NCBI GenBank assembly: GCA_032358165.1
Contig: JAALGY010000015.1
Span: 744,001-808,000, forward strand
DNA length: 64,000 nucleotides
Direction: 5' to 3'
Source: Diplosphaera chodatii
Lineage: Eukaryota; Chlorophyta; Trebouxiophyceae; Prasiolales; Stichococcaceae
The translations under genes and the position numbers were made by a program. Position 1 is the stretch's first letter. Every line of letters begins with the position of its first letter. Positions 46,251 through 56,694 of this stretch are shown here, in pieces. Below the pieces are notes generated by a model. It was not told the DNA's origin. It saw only the letters and a list, made by a program, of their open reading frames with translations, and did no database searches.

Positions 46251-46813
46251 GCCATCAAGAGTGTAGCTGCGCTGCTGAACGTGCGTGGCGGAACCTGATG
46301 CCGGTGTGGCGCAGACACCGCACCTATACATCGGGGGAGCATCGAGATTGGCAGCAATCAGGACGGCCTCTTTCGCATGGTACGCGACGCGTGGGCGCTG
46401 CAAGAACCCGAACACGCCGTTCGCGATGCTGTTCATGTTGTTGCAACAGTAGGAGTTCACGTCAGATCACTCGAGGCATTTCCGTCAGCGTTGACGTCGA
46501 CTGTATGTGCGCACATCGCCACGCATCATGAAGCGATGTACGATGCCACTTATCAGCTGCTGCACTGTGAACTGCTGATGAATCCCTGCTGCACCTGCAC
46601 CCTCCGCGATGTGCCAACCTGGTGTGACATGGCATCGCACTCGGAGGGATTCAGGACCAGTACTACGCTTATGAGCCTGCAATCGCGCAACGGACACTCA
46701 GTCCCTAGTTGAGCAGACACTTCTGATTGCATCGGTGTCAGATCGGTTGCAACAGTCTGCACCGGACGCCACAACCCGTTGGAAACCTGCTATGCTTCAC
46801 ACCTTAGCAGTCT
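46251..46813. promoter_or_regulatory. Probable divergent upstream region
   Basis: Roughly 560 bases between the presumed 5' end of DOLPP1 and the orphan membrane protein. It may hide the first DOLPP1 exon. No other feature was recognised. Confidence 0.3.
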
Positions 46814-48743
46814 TATGAGCGACAAGTTTCACGTGAGAGTAGAGCAGACAGGGTCTGCAAGTGATCAAGCTGCCACAAGGGATCGCGACGCGCCAGAAGT
46901 CTCAAGCTCCCGTCCACTGCTGCGCTTTGAAACCGGTGGGTGCAGTGATGAGCCATTGCCATGTGGTGTGTATGCCACAACATGCTCCGGAGCGACATGT
47001 TCTAACAACAAGTGCGGATCGGTCATGCAGAAAGCTGCTCCGACTCGGAGACCGCCAGCGGTCGAAACAGCGGGCACTATGGCTTTCCCGGTGACCCCAG
47101 CCAAGAGATTCAACCCATCAGACGGCAGGCAGCTCAGCAGCAGCAGCAGCAGCAGCATCGGCTGGGCCGCTTCCTCAGTGGCGGCATGAGTGCGGCGGAC
47201 CGCGCTGCCGTTTCTGAGGAGCTCGCACAGCGCTCCAGCAGCAATGTGCCAGGCAGCAGCGATGCTGACACGGGTGTGCAAGCGCATGGGCCGCCGCCAC
47301 ATCCAGCAACAGGTCTGCGTCTACCGCCACGGGGACAAGCTGCAAGTGGCGCTGGGCCTGCAGCTGACGCTGCGGCCGCAGCCACAGCAGCAGCAGCACC
47401 GTTAGTGGCGGCTGCTGCAGCAGCAGCTGCAGCCGGAAACATTGCAGCGGGCAGAGTCTACCATGCTCTGTATCGTGGCCGGCCTGGCAGCGCAGCGTCG
47501 GAAAGTGGCGCACGCACCCCAGCAGAGCTAGCAGAGCCACTGGTACCTGACCAGGCAAGCTGCCTCTGGCTGCGTGTCCTGTGTGTCTCTGTCGTCTGCA
47601 TGTCTGTTCCTGCCTTCCATCACAGCTGGCTGATTGACGGCATGTGCGCACCATGCAGTTGAGCGAACTGCGCACTTCCGATTGCTGCAGGTTGCGCGCA
47701 GCGTCTGCAGCGACGGCGGGACAGAGCACACCAGTCTCATCCAGCCGCAGCCGGGCAGCCGTATGAGCCGAGCGGTCAGCCACCGGTCGCTGACAGAGAC
47801 GGAGCGGCACGCTGTGAAGGACAAGTGGTCCCGCATGCGCGAGGTGTTCGTACTGTGGCTGGTGGCGTCAGCTGTGACGCTCATTGTCAGCTGGTGAGTC
47901 TTTGCTAGATGTCCCAGTCACGCGCATCAGATGTCAGGCAGATAGATGATGGTTGCATCTGCTAGTATGCATTGCACACCCATCCACACTTTGGCCGTGC
48001 AGTAGGACTCATGTTGCCAGCGCTGTACGGCGCAGGTGGTGGTTCCCACTGGGGGTGCTGGTCGGGGCAACTGGTGTGCTGGGCTCGGCATCTGCCCTGC
48101 GGCACAAGCCTGGCGTGGACCTGACAAAGCCTGCAAGTGGCGTGCAATATTTAGGGGTGCTGACAGGTGTGCGTCAGACCCTTGTGTGTTCAAGGACTTT
48201 CTTTCGTTTCGTTCACCAGCTCGTGTGTGTCATGACCGGTGTCAGAGTGTCGGTGTGTCAGGTGTGCACTGACCAGGCGATGCCTGTTGTGATCACGGCA
48301 GGATTGTTCAGTGCCTGCGCAACAGCCGTCAACCTGCTTGTGACCGTCTCCGTACGGTGCAGTCGTGTGGACCAGTGCGTGCGACTGCGACTCATGTGAG
48401 CCAAATATATATGCCTCCAGTGCCTTGGCTGTTATGTGACTCTGTGCGCAGGGCTATCTGTCAACTGCTCAGCACATATCACCAGTGTTTGCTTTGCAGG
48501 CTGGGGTTCCTGGCAGTCTGGTTTGGGATCATGACTGCTGTCAGTGCCACCTCGGCATGGTTTGCATATCGCTTGCTGCAGACCATTCGGCCGACAGTGT
48601 ATATGCGGCAGAGTGATGTGGCAGTGCCAGAGGCCGATGATCCACTGTCACCGGCACTGCTCCGGCAGGAGACGTTTACACCCCGAGCAGCAGACCGGCT
48701 GGATTCCGGGCGGCTGTTGTTTCGAGAGCAAGAGTCAGTATGA
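46814..48743 (+). CDS. Orphan multi-pass membrane protein with low-complexity N-terminus
   Basis: No family recognised. The start at 46814 is MSDKFHVRVEQTGSASDQAA. The second exon (from about 47031) is hydrophilic: SDSETASGRNSGHYGFPGDP, a run of seven Gln (QQQQQQQH), HRLGRFLSGGMSAADRAAVS, then Ala-rich stretches. It ends ELAEPLVPDQ at a GC donor (GACCAG|gcaagc). MSRAVSHRSLTETERHAVKD follows, then the first hydrophobic helix, EVFVLWLVASAVTLIVSW (47845-47894). Further helices are WFPLGVLVGATGVLGSASAL (48040), VVITAGLFSACATAVNLLVT (48285) and LGFLAVWFGIMTAVSATSAW (48500). A hydrophilic tail (YMRQSDVAVPEADDPLSPAL) stops at 48743. Four helices with a long, probably cytosolic, N-terminal region is the most I can say. 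Confidence 0.65.
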
Positions 48744-48966
48744 CCGGCGTTGTCAGGGGTATTTCATTCAGCACAAGTGCGCCTCATAGCCATTGCGCCG
48801 CTTGCAACCAATAGGACCGGAACCGCTCCAGCTCTGAGTTCAGTTGCGTATGGTGGTGATATGGCTACCAACAAAAAGAGTTGATCCCTGTGACTCTACC
48901 AATACTGCCAATAATATGGATGCAAAGGGCCAACAGGCCACCGCTACACAATGCTATCTGCTGCTA

Positions 48967-50396
48967 CTACTTGATCTTCTTCAGATCGCGCTTGGGCCGC
49001 TGGCTGCCGGCAACAATCGGCTCCGCCTCAGCTGCGGCGTCGCCATTGCCCTCGCCCTCCGCGACTGCACCATCGGCTGCTGCGCTGTCCTCCTCCGGCT
49101 TCTGGCCCAGCATCCTGCAACATCAACGAGGCACCAACCACTGAGGTTGATGCAGTTCACCACAAGCGTGTAGATGTGGGCATCCAGGCCAGAGCACCTG
49201 CGGAGTGCTTCAGCATGGTACCCAACATGAGGTCAGTGCACCAGGAGCAGCGATGCTTCACTGTTTCAATAGTCCACTGATAGGTGCTTACGCTGCGAAT
49301 GGCGACACATCCTTCTTGAATGGCCTTTTGAGGGCCCCCACGGGCTTGGCTCCCAGCACGTAGATCCTGAACAGCGGGTCCTCCAGCACCAGGATGATGC
49401 CCATGACTGCCTGCAGTGCGACACGGGGCCTCAGCAGACGGCAGCGCTGCCCAACGTAGCTTACGGCTGGAAATGTTTGGCTGTTTGATGTTGCAGCTGT
49501 GCAGCACGAAGCCAAGCTTGCCTGGATGACGAGCGGCTGCAGGAAGCCCTTCCAGCTGTGCAGCCCAATGCAGATGGCGGCACCCTGCAGCGCATCAGCA
49601 TCTCGATCAAAAGCACGGCCAGGCAATTTGGATCATGCTGCTGACCCCACAGTGCTGTGGTAGCCAGCATGACGGCTGAAGCCAGGTTCCGCACCGTGGC
49701 AAGGCGGCCAATGGCACCCTTGGCCTCCCTGACGTCATACTCCTTGACAGTCAGGGTCTCCACCTTTTCACTGCAGCAGCAAGGAGACCTTGAGCACTCC
49801 AGTCGCTGCTTGTTTTGTACAGGGATCCATGGCCAGCAGGGCTGGACTTGGCGGAGTGACATGTTGCTCTCCACTCACGGGCCAGTCGCCTGCTTGAGCT
49901 TCGCAGTGATTGTCTCTGTGGTGCTGGCAGTGGCTTCTGCCCTCCACCACGCATACAGCGACGCCAGGAGCGCGAACATCTGCGAAAAGGCGTACGCAGC
50001 CCGGATGCCATTCACCGGAAGGTCCTGCCCAACCTGCAAATGCGCAGCATGCCACGCATCAGTAAGCTTCCGCCTGGGTCGGCAGGCCGGCGTGGCATAC
50101 ATAAAGCACAAGCAGATCATTTGCCAGACGCACCTTGTTGTACGCCCACATGATGCCCATCGGCAAGAACATCTTGAGCTGCATGTCGCATACGGTGACA
50201 GCGGATCATGGTCGTGTGTGGTGAGTGCAGGGCTGTGCAGCATGTAACAGCATTCGCGCTTTCGAGCCTTGAGACTCAAATGCAGGGTACCCGCAACGGG
50301 TCTCTGCGTGCACACAATGCTGCAGGCAATGGCACATAGGGGATGTGCACACAGCATGCATGTTGCAAGTGAGCAGACCTGCGCTGGCATCGGCAT
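48967..50396 (-). CDS. PHO88/SND3-family ER membrane protein
   Basis: Homologue of yeast Pho88, also called Snd3, an ER protein first linked to phosphate uptake and later to SRP-independent targeting. The start at 50396, MPMPAQLKMFLPMGIMWAYN, is joined across an intron. Next is VGQDLPVNGIRAAYAFSQMF then ALLASLYAWWRAEATAS (50035-49900). The family signature is LTVKEYDVREAKGAIGRLAT (49755-49690). VRNLASAVMLATTALWGAAI then GLHSWKGFLQPLVIQ follows, with a GC donor after the last exon (ATCCAG|gcaagc). The second signature, LFRIYVLGAKPVGALKRPFK, lies near 49350. An acidic Ala/Glu tail ends QRPKRDLKKIK at 48967. Both diagnostic stretches (V-x-x-Y-D-x-x-E and L-x-G-x-P-x-x-x-L-x-R-P-F) and the helix layout match. 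Confidence 0.85.
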
Positions 50397-50937
50397 GGTG
50401 TCAAACTGAAGCTTCTGCTGTGGCAACCAAATGAGCACTGTCGATCTCGCGTGTGGGTCAGCACGTTGCCCCGGCTCCCTGCAGCCGATTAGAGGCTCGA
50501 ACGGGCTAGAGGAGAGGTGTACACTTTGTCAGCACCGCAAGCCCGAGCAATGTGTATGCTGCGTCTGTGAATAGCGTAGTGTAGCGACGGAGATGCAGAA
50601 CTGCACAGCAACTGCAGTTTGCACGCGCCCTTCGTCAGGAAGCGGTGGAAGCAGGTTGCAGCGGGCACTCGCCAGGTTGCCACTGCCTGCCTGCTGCGCA
50701 TTGCAAGACCCACTGCTGCAATCCTGCAAACGTACAGGGAGTCACGTTGAGCCTCGGCACCTCACTCCGTGGAAGGAAGCAGAGGGTTGCCAAGTTTCGC
50801 ACCAATTCAAGGGCTGACTTGCGCTGCGAGGGGTTCTGGGAGCGGTGCTTAGTGGGGGTATATCGCCGATACTAGCCTGGAGTCAGAGAGCGGCAGCTGA
50901 TCGCGGTTCCTGAGCGCGTCCCGGGCCGGCCGCGGCC
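50397..50937. promoter_or_regulatory. Divergent upstream region of PHO88 and SF3B4 genes
   Basis: A 541-base head-to-head region without recognisable exon or repeat. Confidence 0.35.
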
Positions 50938-52985
50938 ATGTCGGCTGCCGGCGGGCGCATCACTGCGGGCGTCGGTGCCAACCTCATTGGGCAGCATGCG
51001 CAGGACAGGAACCAGGAGGCGACGGTGTACGTGGGCAACCTTGACGCGCAGGTGCGGCGCTGACCCACCCCTGGTTGCTGCGATGCGGCGGCGCCACAGC
51101 ATGCCATATGCATACAAGGTAAACATGCGGAGGGTAGGCAGCAACTTTCTGCGTCACACACTCTCGTTGCTGCACAGATGACGGAGGAGCTGGTGTGGGA
51201 GCTGTTCATCCAGGGCGGCCCCATTGGTGAGGCCTGGTCCTCTATGGTGTGCATGCCACAGCATTCAGTGCTAGTCTGCGCTGGCGTGACAGCGCGCTGA
51301 GGAGGCTACCCACTCCTTTGCAGTGAACGTGTACCTGCCCAAGGACCGTGTCACCAACCAGCACCAGGGCTATGGCTTCGTGGAGTTTCGCACAGAGGAT
51401 GATGCCGACTATGTGCGAAAGCTGCTCCCTGCACCTGCACCGCACGCAACTATCAGCCATGCATGTGCCACCAATAACAGCATGTGCGACTCCTGGAGAC
51501 TGTGCAACAGCATCCACTCGGACCTGCCACTCGCCTTACATGAGCTCCTGCCATGCACTGCCTGCAGGCTGTGAAGGTGCTAAACATGATCAAGGTGTAC
51601 GGTAAGCCCATCCGCGTGAACAAGGCGTCGCAGGACAAGCGCAGCCAGGACATGGGCGCCAACCTGTTCATCGGCAACCTGGACCCCGAAGTCGACGAAA
51701 AGGTGCAGTATTCAGTATTCAGTATTCAGTATTCAGTTGCACACCCCAGCGTTCAGTGGTGCACCCGCCCACTTTTGACCATGCCGTCACGAGTGTCAAG
51801 GGATCTCACCTCCTCTTTTGATGTGTCCTTGGCCAACCGTGTGTGAGCAGCGACCAAAGTCTGCTGCCGCCTGCACTGCAGCTGCTGTACGACACCTTCA
51901 ATGCCTTTGGCGTGATTGTGCAAACGCCAAAGATCATGCGAGATCCCGAGACTGGGCTCTCGCGCGGCTTTGGCTTCGTCAGCTACGACAGTTTTGAGGC
52001 GTCCGATGCTGCCATCGAGGCGATGAACGGCCAGTTTTTATGCAACAGGTGGGCTTCAGGCGACCATGTCGTACATTGTCGGTTGTCGGTATTGTGGGCA
52101 GCTGCAAACAGCCTTGCCTGACAGATGATCATGCTGCAGCAGGTGGTAAAGCACTGAGGCTTCCTCCACTCGAGCCGTATTCTTTGCGCTGCAGGCCGAT
52201 CACAGTGGGGTATGCGTTCAAAAAGGACACAAAGGGCGAGCGGCACGGCACGCCGGCCGAGCGCATGCTGGCGGCACAGATGAAGGAGCACCAGAACGCG
52301 CAGTCGCGCCCCAATCAGCTGTTTGCAACAGGTCCGGCTGCAGCTTGCTGTTGAGGATTACACCAGATCACACCGCTGCCCTTTCCTGTGTCTTCTGCTG
52401 GCGTCAAGGAGTTGCAAGCAGCGGTCTACTCCAGTGCGATGCAACATGTTGAAATGCGTGCGCAGGCCCTCGGCAGCAGCCGCAGGCGGGGCAGGAGGCG
52501 GGTGGGGTGGCGCCGCCGCGGCCGCCGCCGCCGCAGGCCGGGGGCATGCCGCCGCCGCCCTGGGGGGGCGCCCCGCCGCCGGGCATGCCACCCTGGATGC
52601 AGGGCCCGCCCGGCGGTCCCATGCAGGTGCGCGGGCTCGTTGCCACTGGTGGTCAATCTGTTAGGGTGCACAGTAACAAAATGTCGTACACCTTAGACAG
52701 GAGACCACAATACACATGCAGCATGAATGTGGGCGTGACTGTGCCGTTCTGAGCGGGTGGCACACGTCTCTGCAGGCACCGCCAGGCATGCCGCCGCCGC
52801 CCTGGGCACAGAGGCCGCCGGGCATGCCGCCGCCGCCGGGCATGCCGGGTGGAGCGGTGCCGCCGTGGCTGCGGGCGCCGCCCCCGGGCATGGGGGCGCC
52901 GCCGCCCTTCGGCATGCCACCGCCGCCCTTTGCACGGCCGCCCGGCATGCCGCCCCCGCCCGTGGCGCCGCCCGCAGCCGGCTAG
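50938..52985 (+). CDS. SF3B4: Splicing factor 3B subunit 4 (SAP49)
   Basis: U2 snRNP subunit that helps anchor U2 at the branch region. The start at 50938 is [23 protein letters not shown]1 is split over exons: [12 protein letters not shown] (RNP2), [36 protein letters not shown] then [11 protein letters not shown] (RNP1), and [23 protein letters not shown]2 follows: [16 protein letters not shown] (51655-51702), [40 protein letters not shown], and [20 protein letters not shown] then AERMLAAQ (52196-52290). The C-terminus is the expected Pro/Gly/Met-rich tail: [15 protein letters not shown], then [18 protein letters not shown], ending [10 protein letters not shown] at 52985. The intron after DPEVDEK begins with a small tandem array (see the repeat at 51706). 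The protein is complete and typical. Confidence 0.96.
51706..51736 (+). repeat. CAG(TATTCAG)x4 tandem array at the start of an SF3B4 intron
   Basis: Directly after the donor GT at 51703, four perfect TATTCAG units run from 51709 to 51736, preceded by CAG. Each unit ends in CAG, a splice-acceptor-like triplet, only bases after the true donor. Confidence 0.95.
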
Positions 52986-53608
52986 TTGCAGCAGCTTTGG
53001 GCAGCAGCAAGATGCAGCTGCTGGAGTGGCCAATGCAGCATGCGTCTCCAAAGTCGAGTTGCAGCCTCCGATGCCGCCTCCAGCAGCTCGACACAGCTCT
53101 TGTTCCCACGGCAGCCCTCAGCAGATGCCAGTTCAGGCATGCCTGCGTTCGTTGCCCCAAGCTGTGCCCTGGTTTCGGTCTGCTCGTGATCCGTTTGTAA
53201 CTGCAGGTCATAAAGCCGCACTCTCCTGGTCCCTGTGCTGTTCAGGCTGCTGCCCAGCTTCTGCATTTCCAGTCCGCCACCTGATAGGCACCAACCTAGC
53301 GTGTTTCTGGGAGGTCATGTCCCCATATGCTTGGAAAGAATAGGGATAAAAATATATAATCTAATATATTTACAATTATCCCTATTCTATATGTATGTGG
53401 CTCTGACCACATCGAGATGCAGGATGTCAAGCACAGCAACGCAACTGGTGCGATGGTCATCATGCATGTGGCTGAAAACGACGAATCAGATCGTAACTGC
53501 TCAGCAGCTAACAGCCTGACATGACATGATCTTCTGGTACGTTGAGCGCCCGCTGCCTGTGGGTGCTGCTGGGTCAAAGCTCGCCAACTTTGCTGTGCTG
53601 GCCCCCGT
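52986..53608. other. Tail-to-tail spacer containing an AT-rich palindrome
   Basis: A 623-base gap between convergent SF3B4 and hydrolase genes. Its only notable content is the palindrome at 53337-53388 (listed separately). No exon was recognised. Confidence 0.5.
53337..53388. repeat. AT-rich near-perfect palindrome (two nested inverted repeats)
   Basis: The outer arms AGAATAGGGATAA (53337-53349) and TTATCCCTATTCT (53376-53388) are exact reverse complements. Inside, AAATATAT (53350-53357) and ATATATTT (53364-53371) are also exact reverse complements around AATCTA. A four-base bulge, ACAA (53372-53375), separates the inner and outer right arms. The predicted stem has 21 base pairs. The segment is strikingly AT-rich compared with everything around it. 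Confidence 0.93.
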
Positions 53609-55701
53609 CTACACCGTTGCAGAACCCTGAGCTTCAAAGAAGTCTAGCATGGCATCTGTTGTGTCCGAGATGAGCTCGTGGCCTGCATCCAGGCAACGCC
53701 TGCCATCAGCAAGGAGTGACTGCCACATTTGGTGCATCGTAGCTACAGTGGAAGTGCTTCCTGCTGTCACAATGGCACAGCCATGATCATAGACAGCTGC
53801 ACATCAAAACAGCTGCATTGAGGACGCACCTGCCCACGCCATATTCAGGACCTCGAAGATTGGTGAGCGGTCAGCCGCCAGGTTCATGTTGAGAACCGCC
53901 GGTACATGTTCCCTCAGCACCCCTTGCCATTGGCCAACTGTTAGCCTGCAACGTGATAGGCAGGCCTGGCATGGTGATGGCACAGTCAGATGCATCAAGC
54001 TGTGGCTCATGTGTTGCTGCGAATGCAATGGGTGAGCAGGGCAGGCAGTCCCTGCCCGGTTGTCTTTGCAGCTCCCAGCAGCTAGCATCCCGCCTTGCCA
54101 CCCAGGAAGCCAGCTCACCTGGGGTCCGACTTCAGAAGTCCGTTGTCCTCCAGCAGGCTGCCCTTGTTCAAAGCATCATAGAGCTCGGCTGAAACAGCCG
54201 GGCCGACGCCCTCGATGCGGTCTGAGAAGAATGTGGCTGTTACGGGGAGCGGGTCGTGCTTCAGCTCCTTGGTGGACACTCCCTGCAGGGTGCATCAGCG
54301 TACTCAACAGCATACGTGTGGCGCGGCCAGGGAGCATCAGGCAGACAATGGTTGGCATGCAAGCGCCTCTAGTGGTGCAGGCAGTGGGATTCGCCCGGTT
54401 GCAATCTCGGCAAGTAGCTTTGCAGGCGATGGTGTCGTGAGGCGCGCACCTGGGCCTGCAGTGCCACGATGTCCTCAGCAACGGCAGCGGCGGTGCGACG
54501 GTCCCGCGGCATGTGCACGAACAGCGCGGGCGGGAAGGGCCACGGCAGGCCGTCTCTGACGCTTGCGTACACGTGTGGCGGCACGCCCATGATCTGAACG
54601 CATATGCCCTGGACGCAGCAATGCCAGCCGTCCGGAGTCACAGTCCGGAGGTGGCCGGCAGCCTATATGGTTGTGCAGGCAGGACTGCAGGTCTCACCTG
54701 TTGATTCGGTGTCAACTCATGAGCACACCTGCAGCTTGGCCAAGAAGGGCAGCAGTGCCACCATGGCACCACCGGATGAGCCGCCTAGGGCATACAGCGG
54801 CAGGTCGCCCCAGCCCTCTGCCTGAGATTCAAATGAAGGCACGCTGAAGAATGCGACCCTTTGGATTTGCAGACGTCCTCAAACATGATTGCCCAACAGT
54901 GGCACGGGATACCACGCCGCCAGCTGAAAGCACAGCGGCCTCGTGTGTGACAGACAGTTGGTGAAAGAAGGCACCTGTTTCAGCATCTCGATGCTGGCGA
55001 TGGTGCGCTGCACATCGAGCGTCTTCTGCGGCGGCGGGCCAACGTCCCAGCACCTGCTGCCCGCCTGGTCCGCTGATGACAGAGCCACGACTGTGTAGTG
55101 CCGCGAGACTGCGCGTCTGACGATGGCCGTCTCCTCTGGCAGGCCTGCGCAAGCTTGTGCCCTCCCTCAAGACGTCTACATGCAAGCCAGGGGTCACCCC
55201 GGCTGGTGCGTGCGCTTCACGCTGAGGCGGCCGCAGCACGATGAAAATACGTGCGCCCACCTGTGCACGCCTTGCAGGCGGGCTGCGGGTGCCACCAGTC
55301 CAGCGCGCTGTGGCTGCAGCCGTGGAAGGTGAGCAGCACCCCCCGCGGCCGCTGCGCGCGCTCGATGATGAGGCGCTGCCCCGCCAGCTCCTGCTCAGCA
55401 GTGCAGGCGCCCTCCTTTCAGCAGCGGCTACCCCCGTGCTCCCCACTTTCCATTGTACCGGTCTGCACTGCGTATGCGGGTGCTGGCCGTTGCAGGGCGG
55501 GTCAAACACAGTGGGGCACTGCTCATGTCGCACAAGTTGCTCGGGGGCGCTGCGGTTGAGGGCAGCCCCATCCAGCTGCGCTGCCCGCAGCGGCCCGCCC
55601 AGGAAGTCCGCCTGAGCTGTGCCCTGCCAGTTGTCATGCGCATGGCGGCTGGAGACGTAGATACACGGCAGCACCACCAGCGCACACTGCAGCCGCAGCA
55701 T
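53609..55701 (-). CDS. Secreted or endomembrane alpha/beta hydrolase (serine esterase-like)
   Basis: Alpha/beta-hydrolase of a plant and algal family without a firm substrate. The start at 55701 gives a signal peptide, MLRLQCALVVLPCIYVSSRH. The core begins at LIIERAQRPRGVLLTFHGCS then HSALDWWHPQPACKACT (55380-55255), where HGCSHSA-DWW is the oxyanion-region motif. GLPEETAIVRRAVSRHYTVV then ALSSADQAGSRCWDVGPPPQ (55146-55030) follows. The nucleophile elbow is G-G-S-S-G-G in LYALGGSSGGAMVALLPFLA (54800-54745). Later exons are GICVQIMGVPPHVYASVRD with LPWPFPPALFVHMPRDRRTA (54610-54500), KELKHDPLPVTATFFSDRIE (54270) and TVGQWQGVLREHVPAVLNMN (53930). The end is CLDAGHELISDTTDAMLDFF at 53609. The D-R in the FVHMPRD exon and a late His (AGHE) could complete the triad. 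The splice out of exon 1 is uncertain. Confidence 0.83.
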
Positions 55702-56694
55702 CAGTCAGAACAGGGTTGCCATCAACCACGGGCAGTGTCTGCGTTCAGAGGACCCTGTGCACTGCATTGTTGGAGGCGTGTGCCGGAAAAGGTTAAATCA
55801 TATGAGTGCTGAGTGGGTTGCATCATATGAGTGCTGAGTGGGTGCTGAACTGTGCTTGTACTCACGCAAACGACACGCGTGACAGCCGCGGTCAGGCCGC
55901 GCAGCATTGGCGGAGGCGGCGCCGCCATGTCATCTGTGTCAATGCTGAACGCTTGACTTGCGTTTGCTACTGCAGGACTGCCCCAACGACTCCGTGCTGA
56001 CAGCATGTACTGTGCACAGGCAGATTGACCAGCGCAAACCGCATCCCTGCGCTGCCCGCTTGCGTCGCATGCAGCACAGCGGCTTCAGCAGATCGGGGCA
56101 AGCTGCAGTCCTGCCAGCTGTACACCTTGGTGGAGAAGCAGCAAATGGACGTCAGGTGGCAGCCTGCGCAGTGTTGATGCAGTCACAGCACGTTTCAAGC
56201 TTAGGCAGCTAGGGTACTTGTACCACCACAATGGCACGTGATGGCGAGTTGCGCATGCTCATTTGGCCCAAGCTTCGACTTCGATACCTCTATGATTCAG
56301 CCGCTGCGTGTTTCGACAGAGCATGTAGTGCAGCGTTGTGGCGAGCTTTGAACAACAGCATCGGCAGCAGTCACTGCCATCCGCATGCCATTGCCGTGCG
56401 CACCCGGCACGGAACAAGCGCTCGGCGCTTGATGCTCAAGTCTCAGCTCTCAGCGGACTCCTGCGGGGTTCTCAGTACGACTTGACGTAGCATCTGGATC
56501 TTTCCCGGAGTGTCAGTAACGCTGTGCAAATGCTGCACAACACACAGCCGCGGCGTGCGCCAGGCGTGTGCCGGGCCGCCAGCATGCCGTAATCATGCTG
56601 TCAACCAGAGCAGCGTTCACCCCAATGTGAGCCCTGGTATGGGCCCGCAATCTGTGATCAGCGAACCGGGCGCCTGCGAGAGTGTCCACATAGG
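55702..56694. promoter_or_regulatory. Divergent upstream region of hydrolase and WDR33 genes, with a short direct repeat
   Basis: A 993-base head-to-head region. Its only structured element is a two-copy direct repeat at 55797-55843. No exon was recognised. Confidence 0.35.
55797..55843. repeat. Two-copy tandem repeat, 25-base period
   Basis: A 22-base block beginning ATCATATGAGTGCTGAGTGG occurs at 55797 and again at 55822 with no mismatch. It lies about 100 bases upstream of the hydrolase start codon. Confidence 0.9.

Noticed and set aside
9987..50396. ER/Golgi gene cluster (SPRING-like, DOLPP1, TLC, PHO88)
   Set aside because: These genes are separated by many unrelated housekeeping genes, and eukaryotic neighbours of this kind are expected by chance.
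53341..53349. TAGGGATAA, the first half of a well-known homing endonuclease site
   Set aside because: Only nine bases match and the rest of the site is absent. It belongs to the palindrome and is probably coincidence.
53524..53631. Small + strand frame beginning MIFWYVERPLPVGAAG
   Set aside because: It overlaps the last exon of the minus-strand hydrolase in part and has no homology or splice support.
54829..55701. A 290-codon frame taken as one uninterrupted protein
   Set aside because: Only its start (the signal peptide) is plausible. The hydrolase motifs at 55380-54980 lie in other frames with clear splice sites.
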